From an uncultured Clostridia bacterium (GTDB lineage Bacteria > Bacillota > Clostridia > Christensenellales > UBA1242), in contig CAKNPS010000002.1 of NCBI GenBank assembly GCA_930990515.1, forward strand, positions 62,001-126,000: a DNA stretch of 64,000 bases, given 5' to 3'. The position numbers and the translations under genes were made by a program. The stretch's first letter is position 1. Each line of letters starts with the position of its first letter. Of the stretch, positions 15,001 to 20,546 are shown piece by piece. The notes below the pieces were generated by a model, which had not been told where the DNA came from, did no database searches, and was given only the letters and a program-made list of their open reading frames with translations.

Positions 15001-15994
15001 CAGCAAAAGTTCCATCTGTAGGTTCTGTTGCAGAAGGGTCATCAATAAGTTCAGGATAAACATACCAACCAATTTGCTCATAACCTGGTCTTGCCAAAAT
15101 ATATTGACTCTCGAGACCAATAGTTCTAGAACCCGGTAAAGTCATAACAATTTTAGAATTGTCTGCCTCGTCAGAAATGCCGGAATACAAATAGACCTTA
15201 ACAGCTTCAGTTCCGCTGATTTTTTCATTAATATAAGAAGCAGGGTATGGATAAACCCCTGTAGGTCTAGAAGTCCAACTTCCACCAACTAACTCGCTTG
15301 CAGCATAAGCCCAGCCTTCATTTGAGAAATTCCAAGAACCTGACCAAATGTTATAGTCAGTTTCTTTATCAGCTTCTTTATGTGTATATGTATTTTGTGC
15401 TAAAAACCTAACTTCTCCAAGAAGTGTAGTTAATGAAACATCAATTTTTGTCCAATCATTCGCATCATCTTCCCAAACATGCGTCACTGGTTCAGAACTA
15501 CCATAAACAAATCCGCCTGACTTCATATCGGTTGTAATGTTACTTACATTGAGCGAACCAGATGAACTAGCATAGAAAATAACATTGTTTAAATATAAGT
15601 CAGTTGGTGTTCCTGAGAAAAGGGAAGCCGAACCAGACCCAGTATAAACAAAAATTGAGTTTGTGATTTCCACATCACTATTTGCTAGACTCCCAAGCAT
15701 TGTTGCGTTATTGTAAACAAACAAGCTGTTTGCAATGCTAACAGTTTTTCCAGCCAAATTTGTTGGAGCCGTTGTAACATACTGCTGATTATAAGTTACA
15801 TCAGCAACAGCCATTGCTCCGATTTCATCTTCAAGTGAATTATCACTCACGTTTTCATTTTCGGTTTCTGCAGCTATGTAATTTTCAGATGCAAAAAAGT
15901 TTGCAAGTGAACTTACTCCCAAACCGAAAGTGGTTGCAAACATCAAAATGCCTGCCAAGATGACAAATCCAAATTTTCTTTTCAGTCTATCCAT
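1..15994 (-). CDS. giant secreted InlB-type repeat surface protein (5' part, runs off window)
   Basis: The start ATG (15994-15992) has a GGAG Shine-Dalgarno seven bases upstream, and the next upstream ATG in that frame hits a stop at once. Reading at the start, near 12.5 kb, near 8 kb and at the left edge stays in one frame with no stop, so at least 5331 codons lie here and the C-terminus is outside. Residues 1-35 are a basic stretch plus hydrophobic segment (MDRLKRKFGFVILAGILMFA), a signal sequence. About 150 residues follow with Ser/Asn-rich, beta-helix-like sequence. From about residue 300 onward the protein is dozens of roughly 80-100-residue units of the type Y-x-I-x-YN-x-NGG ... GY-x-F-x-GW ... 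G-x-V-x-L-x-A-x-W, the pattern of InlB B repeats (Listeria-Bacteroides repeat family). Such proteins are secreted or wall-anchored adhesin-like proteins; any anchor would be in the missing C-terminus. The ligand is unknown. Confidence 0.9.
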   Translation of the reverse strand, partial: MDRLKRKFGFVILAGILMFATTFGLGVSSLANFFASENYIAAETENENVSDNSLEDEIGAMAVADVTYNQQYVTTAPTNLAGKTVSIANSLFVYNNATMLGSLANSDVEITNSIFVYTGSGSASLFSGTPTDLYLNNVIFYASSSGSLNVSNITTDMKSGGFVYGSSEPVTHVWEDDANDWTKIDVSLTTLLGEVRFLAQNTYTHKEADKETDYNIWSGSWNFSNEGWAYAASELVGGSWTSRPTGVYPYPASYINEKISGTEAVKVYLYSGISDEADNSKIVMTLPGSRTIGLESQYILARPGYEQIGWYVYPELIDDPSATEPTDGTFAAKVTIPEGSEGISIFAAWKTIEYTITFNSTDDGRGEIHGGSEENDSHKITYTIDTTDSISLLTETSSRTYITRGGYRLEGWRVASVSVSDNGQGSSGGWEQGEIYTDATIPEIAYGNVILTPNWVPYTYNLRYNGNGGQTSSGAIQYTQTGFTYSDENVASQTMDPNEFTRPGYAFAGWAKSEGGEAVYADKENPNKSPYTDFVPTSNNQTFDVYAVWTGNEYDIVYNANMSGVNNPATDHYTTGSTTQVTFPTISAFGWTFDGWTVVSVNSNATNGYSYGGWTVGGSYSGTSASNYGDIELQASWKPKDVTIIYNLNGENASFTGEASGTTVRITRKYNEQLSTMPTAERTGYIFEGWSTSETESNLVGTETIVSSLNVTTSGSDLVVNLYGDWTPIEYTVTVDGNGGKTSTGQPSFNQTATYDEPLAINNVSWVRVGHSFGGYKLTASGNASTVTEVDSVDDITSSGIYLVDGVYYVYNLRTTKGTTPIYVHWDVDTGYEFRINYAGAYVGAATNISITSQTSGVTVPNTAISNGESLTLTGTYGTEATIQVTVSNGTDYYVSNNGSLTSTPSDVNADTQSYTFTFTINENSPYNLYVYQVYTISYIVGDTGAEGTMNVANGYKLHNRSSSAQFSYTISNRPNNVWKDGYTFTNWTDGSTSYDFGSTYVNNANLSLKPNFTARNVKFDFSSLIESGVVVNGENYGLGYASNIVQAQFGSNSLLNSSGSTLDMPFLWVTDESGATVNVYVTVYYGQNAIINASTATLESGWSNNIVGAFDGSYGPNGTTDTGDFTISAGTNEAGLHLEFEFGENTITYDGNGATSGSTADSTYSYGSNVVVSQNGFVRTGYDFLNWTITQVAIDEDLDGEIDSNEIYTSGTHGGWTIGQTVSSGTIQNSTGRYGDVTLRANWDLYDYRIDYQGGNGVTLPADTTYTYTSGFTLGTASQVGYHFEGWTVVSINENSTSGYTYGGWTVGNEITSMQISSGRLGDVVLNAIMEFDTYIVRYDGNGGTTSSGATEYRNNATFGSPYTFEDVDGAITRTGYILQGWATSQENANNKVVAYTPGQVLNPWNIDLDNGDTYSVYAVWNPITYTIEFNMGEDDVEGTLPNPSSRTATYDQTITITSSDFELTRPGYTFAGWSLNGGSTTNITNTIGTGGVYTSTVFGNLTTTNGATIDVYPIWTSNILTITLNHDGGQGASTSQIYLRYSDGFFNNVNAQEGNRITRIDVSNLRKTGYTFAGYYYNDTQIIDASGNIVGSTTFTTGKATITAHWTGNLIAVTLDGNKGSGSSNPALDYTTVYIRYGGTEIYTTRTSTTEGSGQISITSGNVTREGYDYRGFSSNQTATAGDSSIIINENGGVNGTFTLFSADGTAENPNRIYAVWSAKSYTLTLDANSSYYQAEGSSGSATFPGGGTTTQITVKYDQTPNFTIPSWTDDDTSTEYYSFGGFYNVADPNGSNRQQIVSAQGGLLSVWGTNGLWTHDVDNETLYAHWVAQEISVTVSANGGQIEGSSTGTTTRNIKINESFDLSTLSSITTRNGYTLQGWATTENAGSAEFTTSDVLEALSSELLSVVSSQTLFAVWSGANPYDAKFNLDGGSWFDGKSDPYTTTYTIERDLNLASFGSQAVYKNGYDFAGWLVTSIEGNGAASYSYGGWTVGNTYTSSTTGRFGDVVFEAQWTLVTYTISYENLLGGTMPEEAIEEYTINTTFDVLIPTRTGYNFTGWTVAVSGTSDGLNVGNWPSSISAVENDVTGRHGNVVLTANWAAQTYDLVLGMEDAEAQTIQVQYAGGLLSNPTAPQRNHYTFVGWENDEGNLVIGYQSGSTTNFTLQSNVSGYTDSNGNWIRNSGATLSPRFTPVNYTLTVNLGNHGFSTAPTITISAGAQEINISESDTSNTITLAYTGSAQTVNITVSDASRHYRVAVGTAQTTDATLSSDLDTTTYSWALSGNVTIYVSLYEQYTITYNVNGGDAGIINNDTKLHGKALTLNKGIYSDGSALARAGYTFGGWALDATSDAIYTTENNFVYPATANADEELFADWNVNTYTITYDMSDNGGFVTGSTSQNILEVEYTVLSSDVYIVGDTFSEANSKQVYRNGYELASWTVNFSESDKTLGAGWASNQGVIDINTQINGVNGFYGNVTLTPNWTIKSYTISYNVNGGNPLTGTYTTNYNINSTINLPTATQDGYRFLGWAIEGSVTDTADGGNGGWVISGNDYLNGELTAGRHGNVTLIAQWQVEGYEITYEANGGEISAGTPNPQTYNFETETFNLYNNDQITRRGYTLTGFTITSDGGNWIDTFTSTITLVDGNFSISKETVYGDVTLSAIWKATGTTYTIQVNIQTLSGYQNVTTLDNVEATTETLIDATFLQKVLGVVADNSVNLNGFYIGTGASGALVEGTDYAITNGYGTDNNQIAGDGSTIITLQYSYDTYTITYTTGGNGSFAPSLPSGYVQSGNNYTYEYNVWTFTTQDGLVTLSDNYLSRTAYDLTHWTVSGDGLASWTLGLGSSISNNRVAQGASLKVEDAVTTRIYGDVTLTAFWTATGYKITYDVNGGNALTGTAGTDYTVNYTIDSTSVIIPLPTRTGYNFTGWVVTPTGTAGTINWGSLVSNGTFDNSQSSYRYYGDVTLTASWQNARFLVNVDLNDASAKQGNTAHGSTSVTDSTMLGYETNGVYVEYDTQNIYSAREGGTLLASSTVGFVPTREGYTFSGWSLSADGDDLITDNDGILNAIWTTTSSDGGATLYAIWQARTYTIQFNANGGVLSDATSGSTYTQPFTFDGVTTEFTANRFERDGYVFAGWSLNAGDENIENFEENASIIINASFLETYGQYISNYTLNLYAVWEPRTVTVTFVLNDETGTERASFTRGAETMYVDFSLTFESLYVTANQIIGVPTVERRGYTDLGWFTSASGEGQQMTAGADVSTFLAYMRNEDANPTLKLYMRWQARTINVVYNAGYGETPATYEGTSATFDSEYTVLGNETTKFTRQGYTFTGWKDSEGRDVTIGENTNFNYAYTTNTSETPNTYTTTFYAQWQVNTYTINFHGNGTTENPATLKSGLSSSDEIRADITFTQNIQLSQLYDREGYHFIGWSTNPNATASDFDPSANPEEGEYDDTSYYSGLSSVAGGKVNLYAIWEADPVPYTVNFYYETLLSARNGLQDTEDLVTSNYALHSSLTNLTAMAGTTISTSQIDTWANKFVSDNSALKATRKGTYTTSGVDNSLVVLGDGSLNINIYFTRGTYNVRINVGAGINTVSVNSLVSGATTPAISNTGSEENRVYVVYYQENVAISATAKAGYNAPVFTENSSTVSNSTLQNLQVTTDRTFGVSATPQVVNFTVNKYLETLTDGEYALSGSDTYIQQGTTDTDVSITENNSSDGSYVVSVAVQGVGGQSSTYSQVGFKFNKYNVGLDAGFDGANQDLNVAGDGSLVINLYFDRLSYNLTVSAGRGISSVSPNSPQVLKFGQTINVSAVCAGGYSWSTWTASSTPTGFSYTPSTMTNNQVTMGAGDVTLTATATPIPYNVIYTAGSLDVTEEEITLPNPSTSPYNVETDLTLSASSRTGYQFAGYRVVSVQVGGTTNTTEDEVVGGWTIGNVITDLEIGTGRYGNVTLEATWTANTYTIIYDMNTGSGQLENVTAHYDTPATLSDGTGLSKTGYHFVGWARNAEGTDTTGLTNQDGSWTALNLTSTNGGQVRIYAQWQANTYTITFHGNGGFNAEDSDEYQQTITYDVETALSPNAFKRTGYTFTGWNTKANGQGTAYAGDAEVHNLTSENGGNIDLYAQWRADRYAINLVLNGGTLTGTQIQNNIVYAEYNSQNLYVTSTGSETVSPRVTLVGYTFNGWSESATSDDSNYLISATGSLSDVWKRTAGTTVYAYYTANTYQITLDVNTDADVTWSPDSLTPAVDSDNRLVYITYGTQNIYSGRTGEGYPYIPQNRISSVTLTREGYDFLGFATTNNAAIANVIGEDGTMLANSTFSVDTILYAVWQVRSYYLTIDSSNAQVTNITVLGNDSEIDPSENGYRIVYGYTVRVTFDVNAGYSFVGFTDNATSEITINNNNEFSMPAENFTLTINTDANLVRVKLNLNDTNGATKADAFTYSEVYIEYNSTNIYANRINVTTPKGEALSTLVPTRDGYTFMGWATTINGSPITNNQGALLDNWTTSVDAGAATDGAVTLYAIWQANTDTIYTVHYYFQDLNAATYTHDTNRQPNATGRGTTDTNVSSDELEALAVDVEGFTYSGTYNVGNGAGFGGTNTDLNINGDGSLVINLYYTRNSYTLTVNYNDNGVTSNATYTRQFESTLSINKPTRVGYTFSGWNDPANAGSIEENESGEGYIYTFGAGSETITAQWTANVTTITLTPYNDETGVTITPSKTIYARYDDNRLYDINPYGKDDTALTGHIITPNASKIAYDFNGFYNDANQVIITNAGAININNGVWNITSGTLTLSARFTAHEYTITYQKGVDANDAPMDDASLSTTSGSYNIVNGFTLATASVSGYEFTGWRVESVTNTGDATTGGWSTGADLTGTTTIGQGNYGDLVLVATWEAREYTITYDANDDDLISKLPSASLPSPQTVEFDSSVTIASALTLTGYTFEYWSTSPLGESAGNRYEANQPYTNLLTPTSDGTSITLYAIWQIQDFALTVTIAGGEDVGIASITINRVGEGDIETQIGSVTAEQGSVTINDIDFGTRIELTYTLTDGYSFRAWGTNVSGMTIGNTNTFNMPASNMTVTGYGQPIQYQVVYNAGDGGAINGKTSFAVNVNFGGTGDIGYYTTSDGTNLIATKETGTLITAERTGYRFSGWRNADSTKTYSNGDAYTHETVGQYHLYAIWTAKTYTVRYNANTGATGDPYSDTTKATFGQNYTFLTKEQGDKEFTRTGYTLRGWATSEGSNVITYDLGANFTWNIDETDGIYDVYAVWTANTYNVQFNANDVNTSGSGNYGTATETMSPLTLTYNTPRTITKHYNLAGYTFMGWARQGGSLTGI

Positions 15995-16596
15995 ATACCT
16001 ACTCCATTTTAATTTTAGGTCTTGTCCCTATTCACGCAAAAAACTCTCAAAACATACATTTATTCGAGAGAAGTCAAACTTTTTATCCTTGCGGAAAATT
16101 GACAAGAATTTTCCTATGTAAATATTATAATAAATATGTGCAATATTTGTCAAATTAAACGGGAAAATTTTTATAAAAAAATTTCTCTTAAAACCACTAA
16201 AAGCAATAAGACTTGAAATTGCCGAAAAAGCAGTAATTTAGCAAGATTAAAACCTTTGCAAAAAATTAAGAAAAATCAATTAAAATCAAGTTTTTTATAA
16301 AATTTCGCATTATTTTTTACATTTTTTCATTTTTTATTCAAAAACACAATTAAATTTTTCAAAAATTACCAAAAAATTGCCAAATTCTCGAAATTTTTAT
16401 AGATTTTTTGACTTTATTTGTGAATTTTACCATATTTTTTAAAATTTTACCCTAAAATACTTTTCAAGTTTAAATTTAAATTTAATTTTTTCAAAATTTA
16501 ACAAGAAAACTTTTCTCACATAGAATGATATTAGGTGCAAATTTGTGCTTTTCAAAATACATATTTGCCACCAAATATAGACAAAAGAGAAAAAAA
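15995..16596. other. 602-bp intergenic region with structured leader
   Basis: No gene seen. The leader of the giant gene contains a perfect 8-bp inverted repeat (GGAAAATT/AATTTTCC, 16093-16114). Further down is a CTCTCGAA...TTTGAGAG hairpin followed by a T run on the minus strand (roughly 16034-16067), which looks like a terminator ahead of the coding sequence. The remaining part up to the ZIP gene is almost pure A/T with no structure I could support. Confidence 0.5.
16124..16153 (-). promoter_or_regulatory. consensus sigma-A promoter of the giant repeat-protein gene
   Basis: On the minus strand there is TTGACA (16153-16148), an 18-bp spacer and TATAAT (16129-16124), both hexamers perfect. 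Transcription should start near 16117, giving a leader of about 120 nt before the ATG at 15994. Confidence 0.75.
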
Positions 16597-17361
16597 ATGA
16601 GTGATTTGTTATATATAATTATTGGCTTTAGCATCATTTTTTTAATGACAATTCTTGGTGCTAGTTGTGTATTTTTTCTAAAAAAGCCTTCCAATTTTGT
16701 CAATATGCTCACGGTCGGCTTTGCTTCAGGCATTATGCTTTCAGCATCAATCTGGTCATTATTGTTACCATCAATAGATTATGCGGAAAGTGATTATGGC
16801 AACGTTTTTATCCTGCCAGTTGCCTTAGGTTTTCTTTTAGGTGGAATTTTTATGGTTCTTTTAGACAAAATCACAGGACACTTTTCAAATTTAAAAAACG
16901 ATAAAAGCAAGTTTAAAGCCTATAAGCTTTTTACAGCAGTCACAGTTCACAATATACCTGAAGGACTTTCAGTTGGGTTTGCCTTTGGGGCAGTCGCAGC
17001 AACATCTGGAAATTTTTTGCCGGCTATTATGGTGGCAGTCGGAATTGCCCTTCAAAACTTTCCTGAAGGTCTAGCAGTTGCATTGCCAATGTATAAAACC
17101 CTTGGGAAAAAGGGAAAAGCCTTTGTTTTAGGAAGTTTAAGTGGAATTGTTGAGCCAATTTTTGCTATTATCGGATTTTTCTTAGCCACTGAACTTACAT
17201 TTCTTATGCCTTGGCTTCTTGCTTTTTCTGCTGGTGCAATGATTTATGTCGTCATCGAAGAACTTCTTCCCGAACTTCACATCAACGAAAAGACTACGAT
17301 TGGGACTTGGGCTTTTATGTTTGGTTTTGTCATAATGATGGTTTTAGATTTGTGTTTATAA
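16597..17361 (+). CDS. ZIP-family divalent metal (zinc) transporter
   Basis: 254 residues from the ATG at 16597. An in-frame ATG at 16525 would add 24 poorly membrane-like residues, so I prefer the internal start even though its ribosome site is weak (AGAG). About eight hydrophobic helices are visible. Two metal-site helices carry the ZIP signatures HNIPEGLSVGFAF (TM4) and QNFPEGLAVALP (TM5), and a third motif is EELLPELH near the C-terminus. The short, His-poor loop between TM3 and TM4 and the overall length fit the bacterial GufA/ZupT branch, which imports zinc and other divalent metals across the cytoplasmic membrane. It stands alone and converges on jag across a very AT-rich gap. Substrate preference cannot be read from the sequence. 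Confidence 0.9.
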   Translation: MSDLLYIIIGFSIIFLMTILGASCVFFLKKPSNFVNMLTVGFASGIMLSASIWSLLLPSIDYAESDYGNVFILPVALGFLLGGIFMVLLDKITGHFSNLKNDKSKFKAYKLFTAVTVHNIPEGLSVGFAFGAVAATSGNFLPAIMVAVGIALQNFPEGLAVALPMYKTLGKKGKAFVLGSLSGIVEPIFAIIGFFLATELTFLMPWLLAFSAGAMIYVVIEELLPELHINEKTTIGTWAFMFGFVIMMVLDLCL

Positions 17362-17686
17362 AAAATACAAAAAATTCAATTTAAAATTGTATTTTTTTAC
17401 ATTTTTTAACCTTTTTTTTATAAATTTTTTGTATTTTTTTATTAATTTTTGTTAAAAATTTATAAAAAAATGTTATAAAAATTATTTAAATTATTTTAAA
17501 AGTCATAAATCAACGTATTTTTCTAGCAGATAAATAATAAAAAATTAATATTCTTTTTAATTTAAAATTGATAAAAAAATAAAAATGCATTAATTTTTTA
17601 ATATTTTAATGCATTTTTATTAAATTTTCATATATTTTTTATTTTTAATTTAATTTAAAAATTTCACAATTAATTTTTTTTCGTTT
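17362..17686. other. 325-bp convergent intergenic region, extremely AT-rich
   Basis: Separates the ZIP gene from the jag end. Apart from one strong bidirectional hairpin (17581-17618) it is nearly pure A/T, and I see no gene or RNA in it. Confidence 0.6.
17581..17618. terminator. bidirectional terminator between ZIP gene and jag
   Basis: Perfect 13-bp stem AAAAATGCATTAA / TTAATGCATTTTT with a 12-nt A/T loop, flanked by A and T tracts on both sides. It sits between convergent genes. Confidence 0.8.
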
Positions 17687-18508
17687 TTATTCGTGATATT
17701 CTCTTGGAAAAACAATTAAATATCTATGTGGTTCTTCGCCTTTGCTCATTGTGGTTACTCTGTCATCATTTTGAAGAGCAGTATGAATTATCTTTCTTTC
17801 ACTCGCATCCATAGGTTCAAATTTGTAATATCTACCACTCTTTGCCACTTTTGACGCAACGCGTTTTGCTAAATTTGTTAAAGTTTCCGCTCTTTTATCA
17901 CGATAATTTTCCACATCTAAAACAACTTTCTTTCTGTTTTCAGAACGGCATACAGAACTCAAGAAAGATGATAATGCAAACAGACACTCACCATGGCGAC
18001 CAATTAAATCATTTAAATTTTCACCTTTCAAATTATACCTGATAAACCTATCATCTTCTTCCTTAGTAATTTCTGCGGTTAAGTCTAATGCTTCTAAAAC
18101 TTTTCTCAAAAATTCTTCAGCATCAACCTTCTTATCAAAATATTCTTTCTTTTCTTCTTGAATTTCGCCATCTTTATTCACTTTAACATATTCTTCGTCA
18201 GCAACAATTTGCACTTTTGATGGTTCATTTGTGATTTCAATCTTTTTGGAGATGTATTTTTCTACAAAATCATCTTCACTTTGTTTTTCATCTTCTTTCT
18301 CTTGTTCTTCTTGTTTTTTTAGTTCTTCTTTTTTCTCATATTTTGGAAGAGCATCTTCTGAAATTGTGACCAAAACTTTGGCTTTTTTCAAAAAACCACC
18401 TTCACTTAAAATTTTAATATCGACATCTTCTCTTGACGCTTTAAGTTCAAAGAGAGCATTTTCTATTGCTTGCTCGATATTTTTTCCTGTCGCTTCACAT
18501 GAACGCAT
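17687..18508 (-). CDS. khpB: Jag/KhpB (EloR) RNA-binding protein
   Basis: 273 residues. An N-terminal Jag_N domain (about 1-50; ATGKNIEQAIENALFELKASREDVDIKIL) is followed by a charged, Glu/Lys-rich linker (about 55-130), a KH domain (about 140-215, with IGRHGECLFALSSFL as the GxxG-type loop) and a C-terminal R3H domain (about 215-270, with MDASERKIIHTALQ). KhpB with KhpA binds many mRNAs and influences cell elongation in Gram-positives. It normally follows yidC near the origin. Here it lies 44 kb from yidC, 17 nt downstream of deoD on the same strand and probably co-transcribed with it. Confidence 0.93.
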   Translation of the reverse strand: MRSCEATGKNIEQAIENALFELKASREDVDIKILSEGGFLKKAKVLVTISEDALPKYEKKEELKKQEEQEKEDEKQSEDDFVEKYISKKIEITNEPSKVQIVADEEYVKVNKDGEIQEEKKEYFDKKVDAEEFLRKVLEALDLTAEITKEEDDRFIRYNLKGENLNDLIGRHGECLFALSSFLSSVCRSENRKKVVLDVENYRDKRAETLTNLAKRVASKVAKSGRYYKFEPMDASERKIIHTALQNDDRVTTMSKGEEPHRYLIVFPREYHE

Positions 18509-18525
18509 TACTATATTCCCCCTTT

Positions 18526-19233
18526 TTATTTATCAAAGAGTATTTGAACAGCAACTTTCGAAAGGGTTTCAAACATATCTTCTTTTTCTAATGCAGATAT
18601 ATTTTTCCTAACTGCCCAGCCATCAGAAACTAAACATAATGCAACTGCCTTTTTATTATATTTTTGTGCAGTTAAATATAAGGCTGCGCTTTCCATCTCA
18701 ACACCCAAAAGATTGTATTTCTTTCCTAATGCAACTTGGTCTTCATCGGTATAGAAATTGTCAGAGCAATATATTCTTCCACAAGCATTTTTTAAATTTG
18801 CTTCATCACAAAATTTTTTTGCTTTTTCCACCATTTCAGGATCTGCCTTAATAAAACCAGCACCATTCTTAATGTAAAAATCATCAAAATTTGTTTTTGA
18901 ATAAGACTCTTCTGCAATGATTACACTTTTAATTGGTAAATCTTTTCTTAGTGACCCAATCGTTCCTAGTCTTACAACTTTCTCTACACCATAATAATCA
19001 AAAAGTTCAGTAACATAGATTCCCATTGACGGACACCCCATTCCATGAGGCATTATTGTCAATCTTTTACCATTTACTTTACCAGTATAGGTGTTCATTC
19101 CGCGAATGTTATTCACAAGTTTTGCATCAGGCATCAGAACATCTTTAATTTTTGTTGCCCTAACTGGATCTCCAGTCAAAATAACATATTTTGCAATTTC
19201 TCCTTTGTTAGCTACATTATGCGGTGTTGCCAT
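18526..19233 (-). CDS. deoD: purine nucleoside phosphorylase, DeoD type
   Basis: 235 residues, the usual length for the hexameric DeoD family. Opens MATPHN as in E. coli, followed by GDPVRA (phosphate site), RGMNTYTG, HGMGCPSMGIY, RLGTIGS, GVEMESAALY (ribose/base site) and VSDG with the catalytic Asp. The family cleaves purine (deoxy)nucleosides with phosphate to base plus (deoxy)ribose-1-phosphate in the cytosol. Where E. coli has SDH and a later catalytic-loop Arg, this protein reads SDG and a Lys-like position (SALEKEDMF), a departure worth noting for substrate range. It has a strong promoter and an AGGAGA ribosome site, and lies upstream of jag. Confidence 0.93.
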   Translation of the reverse strand: MATPHNVANKGEIAKYVILTGDPVRATKIKDVLMPDAKLVNNIRGMNTYTGKVNGKRLTIMPHGMGCPSMGIYVTELFDYYGVEKVVRLGTIGSLRKDLPIKSVIIAEESYSKTNFDDFYIKNGAGFIKADPEMVEKAKKFCDEANLKNACGRIYCSDNFYTDEDQVALGKKYNLLGVEMESAALYLTAQKYNKKAVALCLVSDGWAVRKNISALEKEDMFETLSKVAVQILFDK

Positions 19234-19255
19234 TCTTTTCTCTCCTTACATTTTG

Positions 19256-19284
19256 ATTATACCATACTTTTTAGTATTTGTAAA
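19256..19284 (-). promoter_or_regulatory. promoter of deoD-khpB
   Basis: Minus strand TTTACA, 17-bp spacer, TATAAT, about 20 bases before the deoD ATG with AGGAGA in between. Confidence 0.7.
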
Positions 19285-19402
19285 AATTTTTTACTAGATT
19301 TTTTTTGTTTTTCTTTTTATTTTGGATTTTTTCTCATTTTATTTTCAAATTTTTTAAAATTAGTATATAATTAATTTACATATCTAATTTTAGGAGATTT
19401 TT

Positions 19403-19957
19403 ATGATTATTTCATTAACAGGTAAGCCTTGCAGTGGCAAAAGTAGTATTGCTAAAGTTTTAAATGAAAAATACCACTTTAAAATCTACTCTGTCGGAGA
19501 AATGTTTAAAGATGAAGCACACAAAAGAAATATGACATCTGAAGAATTTAATAAGTTTTTGATGTCCGACCCTAAATTCGATAATTTTATTGACGACAAA
19601 ACGGTCGAACTTGGCAACCTTTGGAAAAATGATGATGTGGTTTTTGATTCTCGCCTTGCATGGCATTTCATTCCACATTCTTTCAAAGTGTTTATCGACT
19701 TAGACAACGAGGAAACAGCAAAAAGATTGGCAAATTCTGATAGAGTTGGCAAAGAAAAATATTCAAACTTTGAAGATGCTTATAAAACTGTTATAGAACG
19801 CTTCAATGCAGAAAATGAAAGATATAAAAAATTCTATGGAATTGATAATACGGATTTTAAAAATTATGACTTGGTTCTCTCCAGTAAAAATAAATCCCCC
19901 GAAGAACTTGCCAATTTAATTTATGAAGAATATAAAAAGCATTTTAAATTAAGTTAA
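19403..19957 (+). CDS. P-loop nucleoside-monophosphate kinase, archaeal-type CMP kinase-like
   Basis: 184 residues. P-loop GKPCSGKSS at 7-15, then YSVGEMFKDEAHKRNMTSEEFNKF, DNFIDDKTVELG and DSRLAWHFIP, with RVGKEKYSNFEDAYKTVIERFNAENERYKKFYGID toward the end. This layout (P-loop, 'S-x-GE-x-F' NMP-binding helix, short 'D-x-R-L-A' strand) is that of the compact archaeal/AAA_18-type cytidylate kinase rather than the longer bacterial Cmk. The family phosphorylates (d)CMP with ATP. Substrate is inferred from resemblance only; another small nucleotide or shikimate-type kinase remains possible. Its promoter has TATAAT at 19366-19371 and its ribosome site is AGGAG. Confidence 0.7.
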   Translation: MIISLTGKPCSGKSSIAKVLNEKYHFKIYSVGEMFKDEAHKRNMTSEEFNKFLMSDPKFDNFIDDKTVELGNLWKNDDVVFDSRLAWHFIPHSFKVFIDLDNEETAKRLANSDRVGKEKYSNFEDAYKTVIERFNAENERYKKFYGIDNTDFKNYDLVLSSKNKSPEELANLIYEEYKKHFKLS

Positions 19958-19962
19958 AATGT

Positions 19963-19991
19963 TTGCCATAACTTATAAAATTTCGTATAAT
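19963..19991 (+). promoter_or_regulatory. promoter of desulfoferrodoxin gene
   Basis: TTGCCA, 17-bp spacer, TATAAT, followed by AAGGAG before the ATG at 20018. Confidence 0.65.
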
Positions 19992-20017
19992 GTAACTAGA
20001 TTTAAAAGGAGAAAATT

Positions 20018-20407
20018 ATGAAAGTTTTAAAATTCTATAGATGTAATGTTTGCGGAAATATCGCTATTAAACTTGTTGACTCTGGCATTCCAATGGTATG
20101 TTGCGGACAACCTATGACAGAAATTGTGGCAAACACCACAGATGCCGCACAAGAAAAACATGTCCCTGTTGTCACAAGAAATGGTGATGTTGTCGATATT
20201 AAAGTAGGAAGTGTTCCACATCCAATGACAAACGAACACTATATTCAATTTATTGTCCTTGAAACAGAAGAAAATACATATATCAAAGAATTGCAACCAA
20301 ACGACGCCCCAGAAACAAAATTTTTGCTTAGCAAAGATAAGAAAATTAAGGCAGTTTATGCTTATTGCAACCTTCACAGCCTTTGGGTGTCAACAACACT
20401 TTCTTGA
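20018..20407 (+). CDS. dfx: desulfoferrodoxin (superoxide reductase)
   Basis: 129 residues, normal for two-domain Dfx. The N-terminal desulforedoxin domain has the rubredoxin-like Fe site (YRCNVCGN at 8-15 and CCGQPM at 28-33). The C-terminal neelaredoxin domain shows EKHVPV, GSVPHPMTNEHYI and YAYCNLHSLW, giving the four His and one Cys of the catalytic iron. It reduces superoxide to peroxide in the cytosol without producing oxygen, typical of anaerobes. It has its own promoter. The 3' end of the coding region is partly duplicated just downstream (about 20470-20500). Confidence 0.95.
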   Translation: MKVLKFYRCNVCGNIAIKLVDSGIPMVCCGQPMTEIVANTTDAAQEKHVPVVTRNGDVVDIKVGSVPHPMTNEHYIQFIVLETEENTYIKELQPNDAPETKFLLSKDKKIKAVYAYCNLHSLWVSTTLS

Positions 20408-20473
20408 TTATGAAAAAATTATACTTAGACCAAGTTTTATTTGTTTTATAATTATTTTATAAATCCTAGTTTT

Positions 20474-20546
20474 ACTTGGTGTCAACGCCACTTTCTTAAT
20501 TTTTATATGAGTTTAAAAAATTAAAAGCAGTTTAATTAACTGCTTT
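20474..20546. terminator. dfx/EEP convergent terminator region
   Basis: A perfect 9-bp hairpin AAAGCAGTT/AACTGCTTT (20524-20546) with a T tract lies where dfx and the minus-strand nuclease-like gene converge; its 3' arm holds the last codons of the latter. Upstream (20474-20500) is a degenerate copy of the dfx 3' end containing GGTGTCAACGCCAC. Confidence 0.65.

Noticed and set aside
1-15994. Many short frames on both strands inside the giant gene
   Set aside because: They are offset translations of the repeat region in one shifted phase, lack ribosome sites and share low-complexity content; the single long minus frame explains the DNA.
18231-18611. 126-codon Ser/Phe-rich plus-strand frame
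   Set aside because: Antisense to the Glu/Lys-rich linker of KhpB and to the deoD end; composition is the complement of those codons.
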